A stretch of DNA of 14,454 nt from AC-37 sp035275105 (GTDB lineage: Bacteria > Actinomycetota > Thermoleophilia > Solirubrobacterales > Thermoleophilaceae): contig DATENL010000317.1 of NCBI GenBank assembly GCA_035275105.1, positions 1 through 14,454 of the forward strand, written 5' to 3'. Positions 1 to 6,364 of the stretch are shown here, in pieces. Position 1 is the first letter of the stretch, and every line of letters begins with the position of its first letter. The position numbers were made by a program, and so were the translations under genes. A model generated the notes under the pieces. The model did no database searches. It saw nothing but the letters and a program-made list of their open reading frames with translations, and was not told the DNA's origin.

Positions 1-580
1 CGACGACCTGCTCCGGCCGGACCTCGCCGGCGCTCCCGGGCACCGGCTGCCCGCGGTGCAGGCGGCCGAAGTCGGGGCCGGGCCGCACCCCCAGCTCCCG
101 CGCCCGCGACTCGTCGAAGCGCCCCAGGCGCTCGTCCTCCACCAGCGCGTACCCGCAGGCCGGCACGCCGTGCGCGGTCTTGAAGGCGGCGATCCGGTAG
201 CCGTCGCGGCGGAGCTCCTGGTTGGGCTCGAGCTCGACGAGCGACAGCTCGAAGGGCAGCCGCCCGACGAGCGGCCTCAGGACGACGAACAGGTCGCGCA
301 ACCCGCGCGGCCCGTAGACGGTCAGCGGGCGGTCGCGCCCGCGCAGCGAGAACGTCTTCAGCATCCCGGGCAGTCCCAGCACGTGGTCGGCGTGGAAGTG
401 CGTAACGAACACCTCCTCGAGGTCGACCAGCCCTACCGACCGCAGCAGCTGGCGCTGGGTGCCCTCGCCGCAGTCGAACAGCAGGCGGTCGCCGCCGCGC
501 CTGACGAGCACGGCCGGCAGGCCGCGGGCGGGCGTGGGCGCCGAGCCGGCGGTGCCGACGAAGACCACGTCGAGGTCCAT
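1..580 (-). CDS. rnz: Ribonuclease Z (tRNA 3'-processing endonuclease), 3' end outside window
   Basis: Zinc-dependent metallo-beta-lactamase-fold endonuclease that removes the 3' trailer from tRNA precursors. The first 193 residues are visible; the family usually has about 300, so the C-terminal third lies beyond position 1. The N-terminus has the typical GTAGSAPTPARG glycine loop (residues 9-20), FDCGEGTQRQLL (35-46) and the metal-binding HFHADH (H61, H63, D65, H66) followed by GLPG, which together are highly characteristic of RNase Z. THGVP-like TAHGVP (135-140) precedes the exosite region. The ATG start at 578-580 lies 3 nt after the stop of the upstream copper-protein gene, so the two are probably cotranscribed. 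That the window also carries a tRNA without an encoded CCA fits a host needing RNase Z. Family assignment is secure. Confidence 0.95.
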   Translation of the reverse strand, partial: MDLDVVFVGTAGSAPTPARGLPAVLVRRGGDRLLFDCGEGTQRQLLRSVGLVDLEEVFVTHFHADHVLGLPGMLKTFSLRGRDRPLTVYGPRGLRDLFVVLRPLVGRLPFELSLVELEPNQELRRDGYRIAAFKTAHGVPACGYALVEDERLGRFDESRARELGVRPGPDFGRLHRGQPVPGSAGEVRPEQVV

Positions 581-583
581 CGC

Positions 584-1927
584 CTACTCGCCGCGCACGG
601 TTACCACCTGCTGCATCTCCACGGGGTGCAGCGAGCAGTACACCTTGTAGGTGCCGGGGACCCGGAAGCGATGGGAGTACGCGTCGTCGCCGCCGAGCAT
701 GGGTGGCGACGAGAACCCGCGCGGGCCGGTGACGAGCGTGGCGTCGTGGAGGTCCTCGTCCCGGAACGTCCAGCGCACGCTCCCGCCAGCGGGGATCGAC
801 ACGCGCGCCGGCTTGAACGCGTACTGGCGCTCGGTGACCGCGGCCGGGCCGTCGTCGAACACCGCCGGGCTGCCGCCCGGGCCGTCCCACGGGCGGGCGT
901 GACCGTCGTCGTCCATCCGCGCCAGCGTCAGCTCCATGTGCGGCGGAGCGTCGCGCCCCACGAAGTCGGGGCCGAGCTCCTCCGCGTCCTTCGGCGGGTC
1001 GGCACAGCCGCCAGGCGCGGACCCGTGCGCGATGTACACGTGGTCGATTCCCATCACGCGCATGTACGGGAAGTCGTCGCGGTAGCGGGCCACGACGCGC
1101 AGGCGCTCGCCCTTGCGCACCGGGATGCCCGTCCTCGACTGCCACCAGCTGATGTTGCGCGGGTCGGGCTCGTGCAGGAGCGGCCGGACGGCGTAGACCG
1201 GGTCGTCGGGCTGCCCGTAGGTGGGCCGGTTCGTGATCAGCGTGCGGTCGCAGCGCGGCTGTGCGAGCGAAATCGAGTTGCTTCCGCCGTGAAGATGGCC
1301 GCCCACGGCCACGATGCGTCCCGCTCGCGGCACCCGGAAGGTGCGCCCCCGCCTGCCCCCGCGGTCCCCTCCCGCCACCGTGTACGCCGGGTCCACGTGG
1401 CAGCCCAGCACGCTGAACCAGTACGGCGTCACGTGCCTCAGTCTGTCCGACGTGTCGATGCGCACGTGGTAGCGGATCCACGCGGCGCGCGTCCTGTGCG
1501 TGTGGTTCATCAGCATCCAGCCCATCCGCCACCTGTCCTCGCGCTCGATCCGGTAGCCGTAGCCCTTCGGCAGCGTCAGCGCGCGCAGCTCCTCGCTCAC
1601 GCCGAAGAAGCGCTCGTCGCTGCTGGTCGTCGGGCAGGCGGCGTCGGGCCTGAAGCTGCGCGCGTGGCCCTGGTCCTTGAACACGAGGTGGTGCAGCATC
1701 ACCACGCTCTGGGGGATCACGTGGCCGTCCGAGTCGACGACGTTCGCGTCCATCTCGACGATCGAGCCGTCCATCCGCGGCGCGCGCACGGTCTCGCCGC
1801 CGCGCGCGCCGTCGTAGGCGCCGACCACGTACGGGCCCGCCTCGAAGGTGCGCTCGACGATCCTCGCGTCGGCGACGGCGGGCACGCAGGCAGCGGCTAG
1901 CGCGATTGCGATGGCAAGGCGGCGCAC
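584..1927 (-). CDS. Secreted PHM-like copper monooxygenase domain fused to a C-terminal cupredoxin
   Basis: 447 residues from a GTG start. Residues 1-21 form a signal peptide (RR, hydrophobic run, cut after ADA). Residues about 30-305 have spaced ligands like those of type II copper, ascorbate-dependent monooxygenases (PHM/DBH fold): a His pair H79-H80, a further His at H142/H144, an H-x-H pair H211/H213 in GGHLHGG, and Met candidates M289/M292 before DHVYIAHG. This matches the order HH, H (CuH site) then HxH, M (CuM site). Residues about 365-447 form a plastocyanin/azurin-like domain with a complete type 1 copper set: H394, C431, H434, M438 in YCSLHPVEM. I infer an extracytoplasmic copper oxidoreductase in which the cupredoxin could pass electrons to the catalytic coppers; the substrate is unknown. 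The gene sits 3 nt upstream of rnz. The cupredoxin is certain, the PHM-like part probable. Confidence 0.85.
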   Translation of the reverse strand: MRRLAIAIALAAACVPAVADARIVERTFEAGPYVVGAYDGARGGETVRAPRMDGSIVEMDANVVDSDGHVIPQSVVMLHHLVFKDQGHARSFRPDAACPTTSSDERFFGVSEELRALTLPKGYGYRIEREDRWRMGWMLMNHTHRTRAAWIRYHVRIDTSDRLRHVTPYWFSVLGCHVDPAYTVAGGDRGGRRGRTFRVPRAGRIVAVGGHLHGGSNSISLAQPRCDRTLITNRPTYGQPDDPVYAVRPLLHEPDPRNISWWQSRTGIPVRKGERLRVVARYRDDFPYMRVMGIDHVYIAHGSAPGGCADPPKDAEELGPDFVGRDAPPHMELTLARMDDDGHARPWDGPGGSPAVFDDGPAAVTERQYAFKPARVSIPAGGSVRWTFRDEDLHDATLVTGPRGFSSPPMLGGDDAYSHRFRVPGTYKVYCSLHPVEMQQVVTVRGE

Positions 1928-1933
1928 GGCGTC

Positions 1934-1939
1934 AGGCTA
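1934..1939 (-). promoter_or_regulatory. Putative -10 element TAGCCT for the copper-protein gene
   Basis: Read on the minus strand, TAGCCT is followed by 6 nt and then the GTG start. No Shine-Dalgarno is visible, so the message may be leaderless. The hexamer abuts the edge of the palindromic element at 1940. No good -35 is seen because that region lies inside the palindrome. Inference from spacing only. Confidence 0.4.
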
Positions 1940-2102
1940 GTCGAGCGATTCCGGGCGCGCGTGCCCCTGGAACCGCGAAAATCGAGCCGGTCAAGGACGC
2001 AGGGAGAGAGCCATGCATGTATGCATGGCCTCGACTGAGGATGCAGGTCGGGCGACGATTTGCAGCGGGAGCCAGGGGTGCGCGCGCCCGGGATCGCTCG
2101 AC
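1940..2102. repeat. 163-bp palindromic, MITE-like element flanked by CTA direct repeats
   Basis: The outer arms 1940-1970 and 2072-2102 are inverted repeats matching at 28 of 31 positions; all three mismatches would be G-U pairs in plus-strand RNA. Inside them, 1973-1984 pairs imperfectly with 2056-2068 (CCGC and AAATCG / CGATTT and GCGG), and the centre contains GCCATGCAT-GT-ATGCATGGC at 2010-2029. The arms are nearly concentric, so the whole interval can fold into one long hairpin. The trinucleotide CTA occurs immediately on both sides (1937-1939 and 2103-2105), which could be a 3-bp target duplication. No transposase is encoded. It could be a non-autonomous transposable element or an intergenic hairpin acting as a terminator or RNA-stability element. 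The inverted repeat itself is certain; the mobile origin is inference. Confidence 0.75.
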
Positions 2103-2591
2103 CTAATCCAGATACAGGACCTCGAAGCACACGGAGCCGCGCTCCACGCGGGCGACGCCCATCGTGTGGCGCGGCTGCCGGCGGCGGTCGGTGGGGCTGC
2201 CCGGATTGAAGATCTGGAAGCCGTCGGCGGACTCGTGCAGCGGGATGTGCGAGTGGCCGAAGACGACGGCGTCGGCGTCCGGGAAGCGGAGCCGCATCCT
2301 TCGTAGCCGACCCTTCGCCGGCCCGGCGTCGTGGACCATGGCGATCCGGGCCCCGGCGGCCTCGACCATGCGGACCTCGGGCAGCCGCTCGCGCAGCTCG
2401 GCGGAGTCGACGTTGCCGTGCACCGCCGCCACCGGCGGGCCGAGGGCCTCGAGGTCGATCAGCACCTCGGCCGCGGTGAAGTCGCCGGCGTGGAGGATCA
2501 GGTCCGCGCGGGCCAGCTCGTCCCAGCAGGAATCCGGGATGCGGCGGCTCCCTCTGGGTAGGTGAGTGTCAGCGAGGACGGCGATGCGTAT
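2103..2591 (-). CDS. YfcE/MJ0936-type metallophosphoesterase with an ATA codon at the expected start
   Basis: A 162-residue calcineurin-like phosphodiesterase, the usual length for the small YfcE/MJ0936 family, which hydrolyses phosphodiesters using two metal ions. Motifs in order: D8-T-H10, G-D37, G-N60, VH87D, G-H113-S-H115, and NPGS (129-132). All metal-site motifs are present. The first in-frame ATG/GTG/TTG is the GTG at 2463-2465, which would remove the DTH and GD motifs. The codon at the family's normal Met position, before RIAVLADTH, is ATA (2589-2591), and an in-frame TGA lies further upstream with no standard start between. A TAGCCT hexamer lies 7 nt upstream of the ATA, suggesting leaderless translation from ATA. 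Alternatives are a start-codon mutation or a sequencing error. The body of the gene is intact, so I treat it as functional. Confidence 0.8.
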   Translation of the reverse strand: MRIAVLADTHLPRGSRRIPDSCWDELARADLILHAGDFTAAEVLIDLEALGPPVAAVHGNVDSAELRERLPEVRMVEAAGARIAMVHDAGPAKGRLRRMRLRFPDADAVVFGHSHIPLHESADGFQIFNPGSPTDRRRQPRHTMGVARVERGSVCFEVLYLD

Positions 2592-2598
2592 GAAGCCG

Positions 2599-2604
2599 AG
2601 GCTA
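2599..2604 (-). promoter_or_regulatory. Putative -10 element TAGCCT for the metallophosphoesterase gene
   Basis: On the minus strand TAGCCT is separated by exactly 7 nt (2592-2598) from the ATA triplet at the expected translation start, the spacing of an actinobacterial leaderless promoter. No Shine-Dalgarno precedes the ATA. Confidence 0.4.
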
Positions 2605-2628
2605 GAAGCGGAGGGATGTCACGTTTCG

Positions 2629-2652
2629 CTAACTGAACGGTTGGTTAGTTAG
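2629..2652. promoter_or_regulatory. Candidate operator palindrome (CTAACT...AGTTAG) in the divergent promoter region
   Basis: A 24-bp imperfect palindrome with perfect outer 6-bp arms CTAACT and AGTTAG and 8 of 12 paired positions overall. It lies in an unusually A/T-rich patch between the divergent metallophosphoesterase and the 636-residue membrane protein gene. Size and symmetry resemble TetR-family operators, but no regulator gene is in the window. It would overlap a possible plus-strand -35 (TTGGTT, 2641-2646) followed after 16 bp by TAGGTA (2663-2668). Confidence 0.4.
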
Positions 2653-2690
2653 TGTGTGAGGGTAGGTAAGCGACCGGAGGAGTCGACGGC

Positions 2691-4601
2691 ATGTCGAAGA
2701 CCGCGCAGAGAGCCACCATTCTTGGGAGCGCCATCGTGGCGAGCCTCGCGGCGGCGCCGAGCGCTTTCGCGGCAAGCAGCCCGCCCGCCGGCGGCGCCGA
2801 GATCAGCCAGGTCATCATCGCCACCACCGGCGCGATGATCGCCACCGGCGCGCTGCTCGCCATCGTGATCGGACATCGCAGCGGCAAGCTCGCGCCGATG
2901 AAGCGCCTCGTCACGTTCTCCGAGAACGTGAGCGGCATGCCGGCGTGGTCGGCGATACCGCTGTCGATGCTCGGCGGCACGCTTCTGATCGCCGTGTTCG
3001 GGATGTACTGGGACATCTCGATCCACATCGACAAGGGCCGCGATCCGGGCCCGCTCGCCAACGCGGCGCACTACTTCATCCTCGTCGGGCTCTTCGGCGT
3101 GATGTTCTCGGGTGTCCTGGCCATGGCCCTGCCGCTCGAGAAGCCGAGCCGCTCGGCGATCCGGCTCCCCAACGGCTGGCAGGCCCCGCTCGGCGGCGTG
3201 ATCATCAGCGTCTGCGGCGCGATCTCCCTGCTCGCCTTCCCGCTCGACGACATCTGGCACCGCATCTTCGGCCAGGACGTGACGCTCTGGGGGCCGACGC
3301 ACCTGCTGCTGTTCGGCGGCGCGGCGTTCTCGGTCGTCGGGGCGTGGATCCTGCACCGCGAGGGCAAGAGCGCGAGCCTCAAGGAGCCGCCCGACGTGAA
3401 GAAGCCGATCTTCCTCGCGCGCTACCGCGAGCCGATGCTGGCCGGCGCGTTCCTGATCGGCCTGTCGACCTTCCAGGGCGAGTTCGACTTCGCGGTCCCG
3501 CAGTACAACCTGGTCTTCCACCCGATGCTGCTGATGATCGCGGCCGGGGTCGGCCTGGTGGCCGCGCGCCTGCGGCTCGGCCGCGGCGGCGCGCTGAAGG
3601 CCGCGCTGTTCTTCATCCTCATTCGCGGTCTGCTCTTCCTGACGGTCGGCCTGGCGCTGCCGCACACGGACCCGAAGTTCCCGCTCTACATCGCCGAGGC
3701 GCTCGCCGTCGAGGGCGTCGCGCTGTTCTTCCCGCGCGGGCGGCCGATCGCGTTCGGCGCCGTCGCCGGCGCGGCGATCGGCACGTTCGGGCTGGCGGGC
3801 GAGTGGGCCTGGTCGCACGTCTTCTGGACGATCGAGTGGCCGTCGGCGCTGCTCCCCGAGGGCGCCATCCTCGGCTTCGTCGGCGCGATCGCGGGCGGCA
3901 TCCTCGGCGGCTTCGTCGGGCGCTCGCTGAGCGGCGGCGCACCGGAGGAGCGGGTCCCCCGCGTCGTGGTTCCCGCGGCGGCGGCGTTGATCGCCGTGAT
4001 GGTCGGCTACGCCCTCCAGACGCCGGAGCCGAGCAAGCCGCCGGTCGCCACGGTCACTCTCCAGGACGTCAAGCCCGCGCCGAAGCGCGAGGTGAGGGCG
4101 ACCGTGAAGGTCGACCCGCCCAGCGCCGCCAAGGACCACTACTGGTTCAACGCGACCGCGTGGCAGGGCGGCGGCTCGGTCGTCGCCAAGATGGAGCCGA
4201 CCGGCCAGCCGGGCGTCTACACGAGCCCGACCGCCATCCCGGTGTACGGCAACTGGAAGGCGACACTGCGGCTCGCCAAGGACAACCACATCCTGGGCTC
4301 GGCGCTGTACTTCCCGTCCGACCCGGCCATCCCGGCGCCCGCCGTCCCGGCCAAGCAGCAGTTCACGCGGCCGTTCATGCAGGACAAGAAGCTGCTCCAG
4401 CGCGAGCAGAAGTCCGGCACCAGCGGCGCCCTGACGGCGATGGCGTACACGGTCGTGCTGCTCGTGGCGCTCGTCATGTTCGGGCTGCTCGCCTGGGGCC
4501 TCGTGCGGCTGTCGAAGACGCTGCGCCAGGGCAAGCCGGAGCCGCCGGCGCCCGACGCGCCGTCCCAGCGGCCGCGTGACCGAACGGCGGCGACCGCGTG
4601 A
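2691..4601 (+). CDS. Polytopic membrane protein with duplicated His/Asp motifs and a FixH/YtkA-like C-terminal domain
   Basis: 636 residues; ATG preceded by GGAGGAG (2676-2682) with 8-nt spacing. Residues 1-28 look like a signal sequence ending SAFA. About a dozen hydrophobic segments fill residues 38-440. Two similar stretches stand out: YWDISIH...GRD...AAHY (W107, D108, H112, D115, H127) and DDIWHRIFGQD..LWGPTH (D187, W189, H190, D196, W200, H204), which look like a duplicated metal- or quinone-binding helix pair; H277 is another membrane His. Residues about 455-535 form a beta-rich extracytoplasmic domain containing PGVYTSPTAIPVYGNWKATL, resembling FixH/YtkA domains of copper-handling and oxidase-assembly proteins. 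A final helix spans about 580-605. I do not recognise a named family for the membrane core. A role in metal handling or respiratory assembly is inference. The overlapping 45-residue gene downstream is probably a partner. Confidence 0.85.
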   Translation: MSKTAQRATILGSAIVASLAAAPSAFAASSPPAGGAEISQVIIATTGAMIATGALLAIVIGHRSGKLAPMKRLVTFSENVSGMPAWSAIPLSMLGGTLLIAVFGMYWDISIHIDKGRDPGPLANAAHYFILVGLFGVMFSGVLAMALPLEKPSRSAIRLPNGWQAPLGGVIISVCGAISLLAFPLDDIWHRIFGQDVTLWGPTHLLLFGGAAFSVVGAWILHREGKSASLKEPPDVKKPIFLARYREPMLAGAFLIGLSTFQGEFDFAVPQYNLVFHPMLLMIAAGVGLVAARLRLGRGGALKAALFFILIRGLLFLTVGLALPHTDPKFPLYIAEALAVEGVALFFPRGRPIAFGAVAGAAIGTFGLAGEWAWSHVFWTIEWPSALLPEGAILGFVGAIAGGILGGFVGRSLSGGAPEERVPRVVVPAAAALIAVMVGYALQTPEPSKPPVATVTLQDVKPAPKREVRATVKVDPPSAAKDHYWFNATAWQGGGSVVAKMEPTGQPGVYTSPTAIPVYGNWKATLRLAKDNHILGSALYFPSDPAIPAPAVPAKQQFTRPFMQDKKLLQREQKSGTSGALTAMAYTVVLLVALVMFGLLAWGLVRLSKTLRQGKPEPPAPDAPSQRPRDRTAATA

Positions 4602-4735
4602 CCGTACTCGCGCACGCGGGGCACCTGCTCATCGACATCCCGCTCTTCGGCGGCCCGGTGTTCATCCTGGCGGGTGCCCTGCTGTGGTCCACGCGGCGCG
4701 AACGGCGCCGCCAGGCGGGCGAGAGAAGCACCTAG
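4598..4735 (+). CDS. 45-residue single-pass membrane protein overlapping the upstream gene
   Basis: The GTG start overlaps the TGA stop of the preceding gene as GTGA, a translational-coupling arrangement. The product begins MTVLAHAGHLLIDIPLFGGP, continues through a hydrophobic stretch (VFILAGALLW) and ends in a basic tail rich in Arg. It therefore has one transmembrane helix with a basic, probably cytoplasmic, C-terminus, and it carries H6, H9 and D13 near the outer membrane face. No family is recognised. Coupling suggests a small accessory subunit of the 636-residue membrane protein. Its TAG stop is also the first half of a TAGACT hexamer that may drive the tRNA gene. Confidence 0.65.
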   Translation: MTVLAHAGHLLIDIPLFGGPVFILAGALLWSTRRERRRQAGERST

Positions 4736-4738
4736 ACT
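4733..4738 (+). promoter_or_regulatory. Putative -10 element TAGACT for tRNA-Arg
   Basis: TAGACT lies 10 nt before the mature tRNA 5' end, a plausible distance for a short 5' leader trimmed by RNase P. It overlaps the stop codon of the 45-residue gene. A matching -35 is not evident. Confidence 0.4.
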
Positions 4739-4748
4739 CCGCGGGCGG

Positions 4749-4821
4749 GCGCCCGTAGCTCAGTGGATAGAGCGCTGCCCTCCGGAGGCAGAAGTCGCAG
4801 GTTCGAATCCTGCCGGGCGCG
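4749..4821 (+). tRNA. tRNA-Arg, anticodon CCG
   Basis: A complete cloverleaf can be drawn. The acceptor stem GCGCCCG pairs with CGGGCGC (4814-4820), with discriminator G at 4821. The D-arm stems GCTC/GAGC enclose AGTGGATA. The anticodon stem CTGCC/GGCAG holds the loop CTCCGGA, giving anticodon CCG. The T-arm is GCAGG-TTCGAAT-CCTGC. The anticodon reads CGG arginine codons, common in such a GC-rich genome. The 3' CCA is not encoded (CTA follows), so it must be added after RNase Z processing. Confidence 0.97.
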
Positions 4822-4857
4822 CTAACGCCTCCCGGAGCGCGTCCGATACCGGTCCGT

Positions 4858-5553
4858 ATGACGGCCGTTGCCACCGGGGACGTCGCCGCGCTCCGGCGCG
4901 TCGAGCGATGGTCCCTCAGAGAGCCCGTCGTCCTGGCGGCGGCGGTCGCCGTGAAGATCGGCGTCGTGGTCGCGATCGCCGCGGGTTTCCACCGCCTGGC
5001 CGTGGTCCTGTTCGTCCTCGTCCTCGCGGCCGTCGTCGCCCGTCGCGATCGTCGCGTCTTCAGCCCCGATCGAGACCTCGCCGACCTGCGAGCGGCGGCG
5101 CCGCTGCTGACCCCCCACGGGCGTGCGGTCGCGTTCAGACAGCTTGGGGCGTCCCCACGTCGCCCGCCCACCCGGGCCCAACGGCCCGAGATCGAGCAGC
5201 TGAGGGCCCATCTGGAATCGCTTCCGGGCGGGATGCGGCTGCGCTCGAGGCTGGCGCTGCGCGATCCCGACGCCAGGCCCGTTCCGCGCGCGTTCGCCGT
5301 CCGCGCGCTCGTCGCCTACCCGGCGATCATGGTGGCGCCCGTCGCGCTGGCGAGCAGCGTCCACGGCGTCCCGGAGGCCGTCTCGGAGACGCTCGGCATG
5401 CTGGGGCTGCTCGGATCGCCGACCCTCACGTTCGCGGACCGCGCCGCGCGCGACCTGGCGGTCACGCGCCGACTTCTCTGGGCGCTTCTGTCGGCGGCGT
5501 GTTGGTTTGCGCTCGTCGTCGCGATCGCCGCGGTCGCGACGGCGCTCGCCTAG
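4858..5553 (+). CDS. Membrane protein of unknown function, four predicted helices
   Basis: 231 residues with coding-like third-position G/C bias. Hydrophobic segments lie at about 23-43, 46-61, 148-167 and 206-230; the middle region (about 62-145) is soluble, basic and rich in Arg and Pro. I see no catalytic motif and do not recognise a family. No strong Shine-Dalgarno precedes the ATG; a start slightly downstream is possible. The gene follows the tRNA by 36 nt. Its stop codon overlaps the stop of the convergent cyclase gene within a CTAG tetranucleotide (5550-5553). Confidence 0.7.
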   Translation: MTAVATGDVAALRRVERWSLREPVVLAAAVAVKIGVVVAIAAGFHRLAVVLFVLVLAAVVARRDRRVFSPDRDLADLRAAAPLLTPHGRAVAFRQLGASPRRPPTRAQRPEIEQLRAHLESLPGGMRLRSRLALRDPDARPVPRAFAVRALVAYPAIMVAPVALASSVHGVPEAVSETLGMLGLLGSPTLTFADRAARDLAVTRRLLWALLSAACWFALVVAIAAVATALA

Positions 5554-6344
5554 CCCCGCAACCTCACCGCGTACACCTCGAGGTCCTTCGGCGCCCCCTT
5601 CGCGCGGAACCGCCGCTGCTTCTTGAACTCGAAGCCGTCGTCGCCGATCTCCTCGCGGGCCGCCTCTGAGACGAAGACCTGGCCGGCCGAGGCGGCGTCG
5701 GTCAGGCGGGCGGCGATGTTCACGTCGACTCCCAGGTAGTCGCCGCCCAGCTTCCGTGGCTGACCCACGTGCACCCCGGCCCGGATCCTCGGTTCGTAAC
5801 CGTCCACGTGCAGCTCGGCGAGCCGCCCGTTCGCCTCGTGCGCGGCGCGCACGGCGCAGCCGGCGTCCCCGAACACCGCCATGTGGCCGTCGCCCAGCCG
5901 CTTCACCACGCGGCCGCCCTCGGAGTCGATCGCCGGCTCGACCGCGAGCGCCACGTCGCGCAACAGCTGCACGGCCTCCTCGTCGCCGGCCTCGAGTGCC
6001 CAGGCCGAGAACTCCACGAGGTCGGTGAACATGATCGCGCAGCGCTCGCTGCCCCTCCCCCGCCCCTGGGCCTCGGACATCGACTGGTAGACCTGCACCG
6101 CCGCGAGCCCTACCTCGCGCAGCGTGCTGGGCCGCTCGGTCACCTCCGACAGGTAACGAGCCAGCACGTCGGCCGGGCGGTTCGCCGCCGTGGACAGCGG
6201 ATCGCCGACCGCGCGGTCGCCCGGCAGCACCTCACGCACCCGCTGGGCGGCCTTCACGAGGATCGGCTGCTCGTCGATGCGCCGCGCACCGCGAGCCATC
6301 TTCTTCCCGAGCTGACGCTGGCGGGCGTTTTCTTCCTCGGCCAT
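5550..6344 (-). CDS. Class III adenylate/guanylate cyclase
   Basis: 264 residues: a helical N-terminal segment (about 1-98) followed by a complete class III cyclase catalytic domain (about 100-264). Every key residue is visible: metal-binding D108 in IMFTDLVEFS and D152 in KRLGDG; substrate-defining K148 and D202 (GGDYLG), a Lys/Asp pair typical of ATP-using enzymes; and transition-state N209 and R213 in VNIAARL. It should convert ATP to cyclic AMP as a homodimer. No transmembrane segment is present, so it is probably cytosolic. The N-terminal helices may be regulatory. The ATG at 6344 is 20 nt from the divergent ATG at 6365; Met16 (6299), preceded by GGGAAG, is an alternative start that leaves more room for promoters. 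Confidence 0.93.
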   Translation of the reverse strand: MAEEENARQRQLGKKMARGARRIDEQPILVKAAQRVREVLPGDRAVGDPLSTAANRPADVLARYLSEVTERPSTLREVGLAAVQVYQSMSEAQGRGRGSERCAIMFTDLVEFSAWALEAGDEEAVQLLRDVALAVEPAIDSEGGRVVKRLGDGHMAVFGDAGCAVRAAHEANGRLAELHVDGYEPRIRAGVHVGQPRKLGGDYLGVDVNIAARLTDAASAGQVFVSEAAREEIGDDGFEFKKQRRFRAKGAPKDLEVYAVRLRG

Positions 6345-6349
6345 CCGGG

Positions 6350-6355
6350 TAGCCT
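6350..6355 (+). promoter_or_regulatory. Putative -10 element TAGCCT for the 162-residue gene
   Basis: TAGCCT lies 9 nt before the ATG at 6365, implying an almost leaderless transcript; no Shine-Dalgarno is visible. The hexamer falls just upstream of the divergent cyclase start, so the two transcription units are packed tightly. Confidence 0.35.
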
Positions 6356-6364
6356 GCCAGGCCG

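Noticed and set aside
56..1900. Very long plus-strand reading frame (614 codons) opposite rnz and the copper-protein gene
   Set aside because: It is the antisense shadow of two genes with clear motifs. Its product is low-complexity Arg/Ala/His/Val with no recognisable domain; GC-rich genomes keep such frames open by chance.
2103..2465. Short version of the metallophosphoesterase starting at GTG 2465
   Set aside because: It would lack the DTH and GD metal-binding motifs, which are encoded in frame immediately upstream.
2649..4289. 546-codon minus-strand reading frame opposite the membrane-protein gene
   Set aside because: Composition is dominated by Arg, Asp and Ala, as expected for the complement of a hydrophobic protein gene. 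The plus-strand gene has a good Shine-Dalgarno and clear membrane helices.
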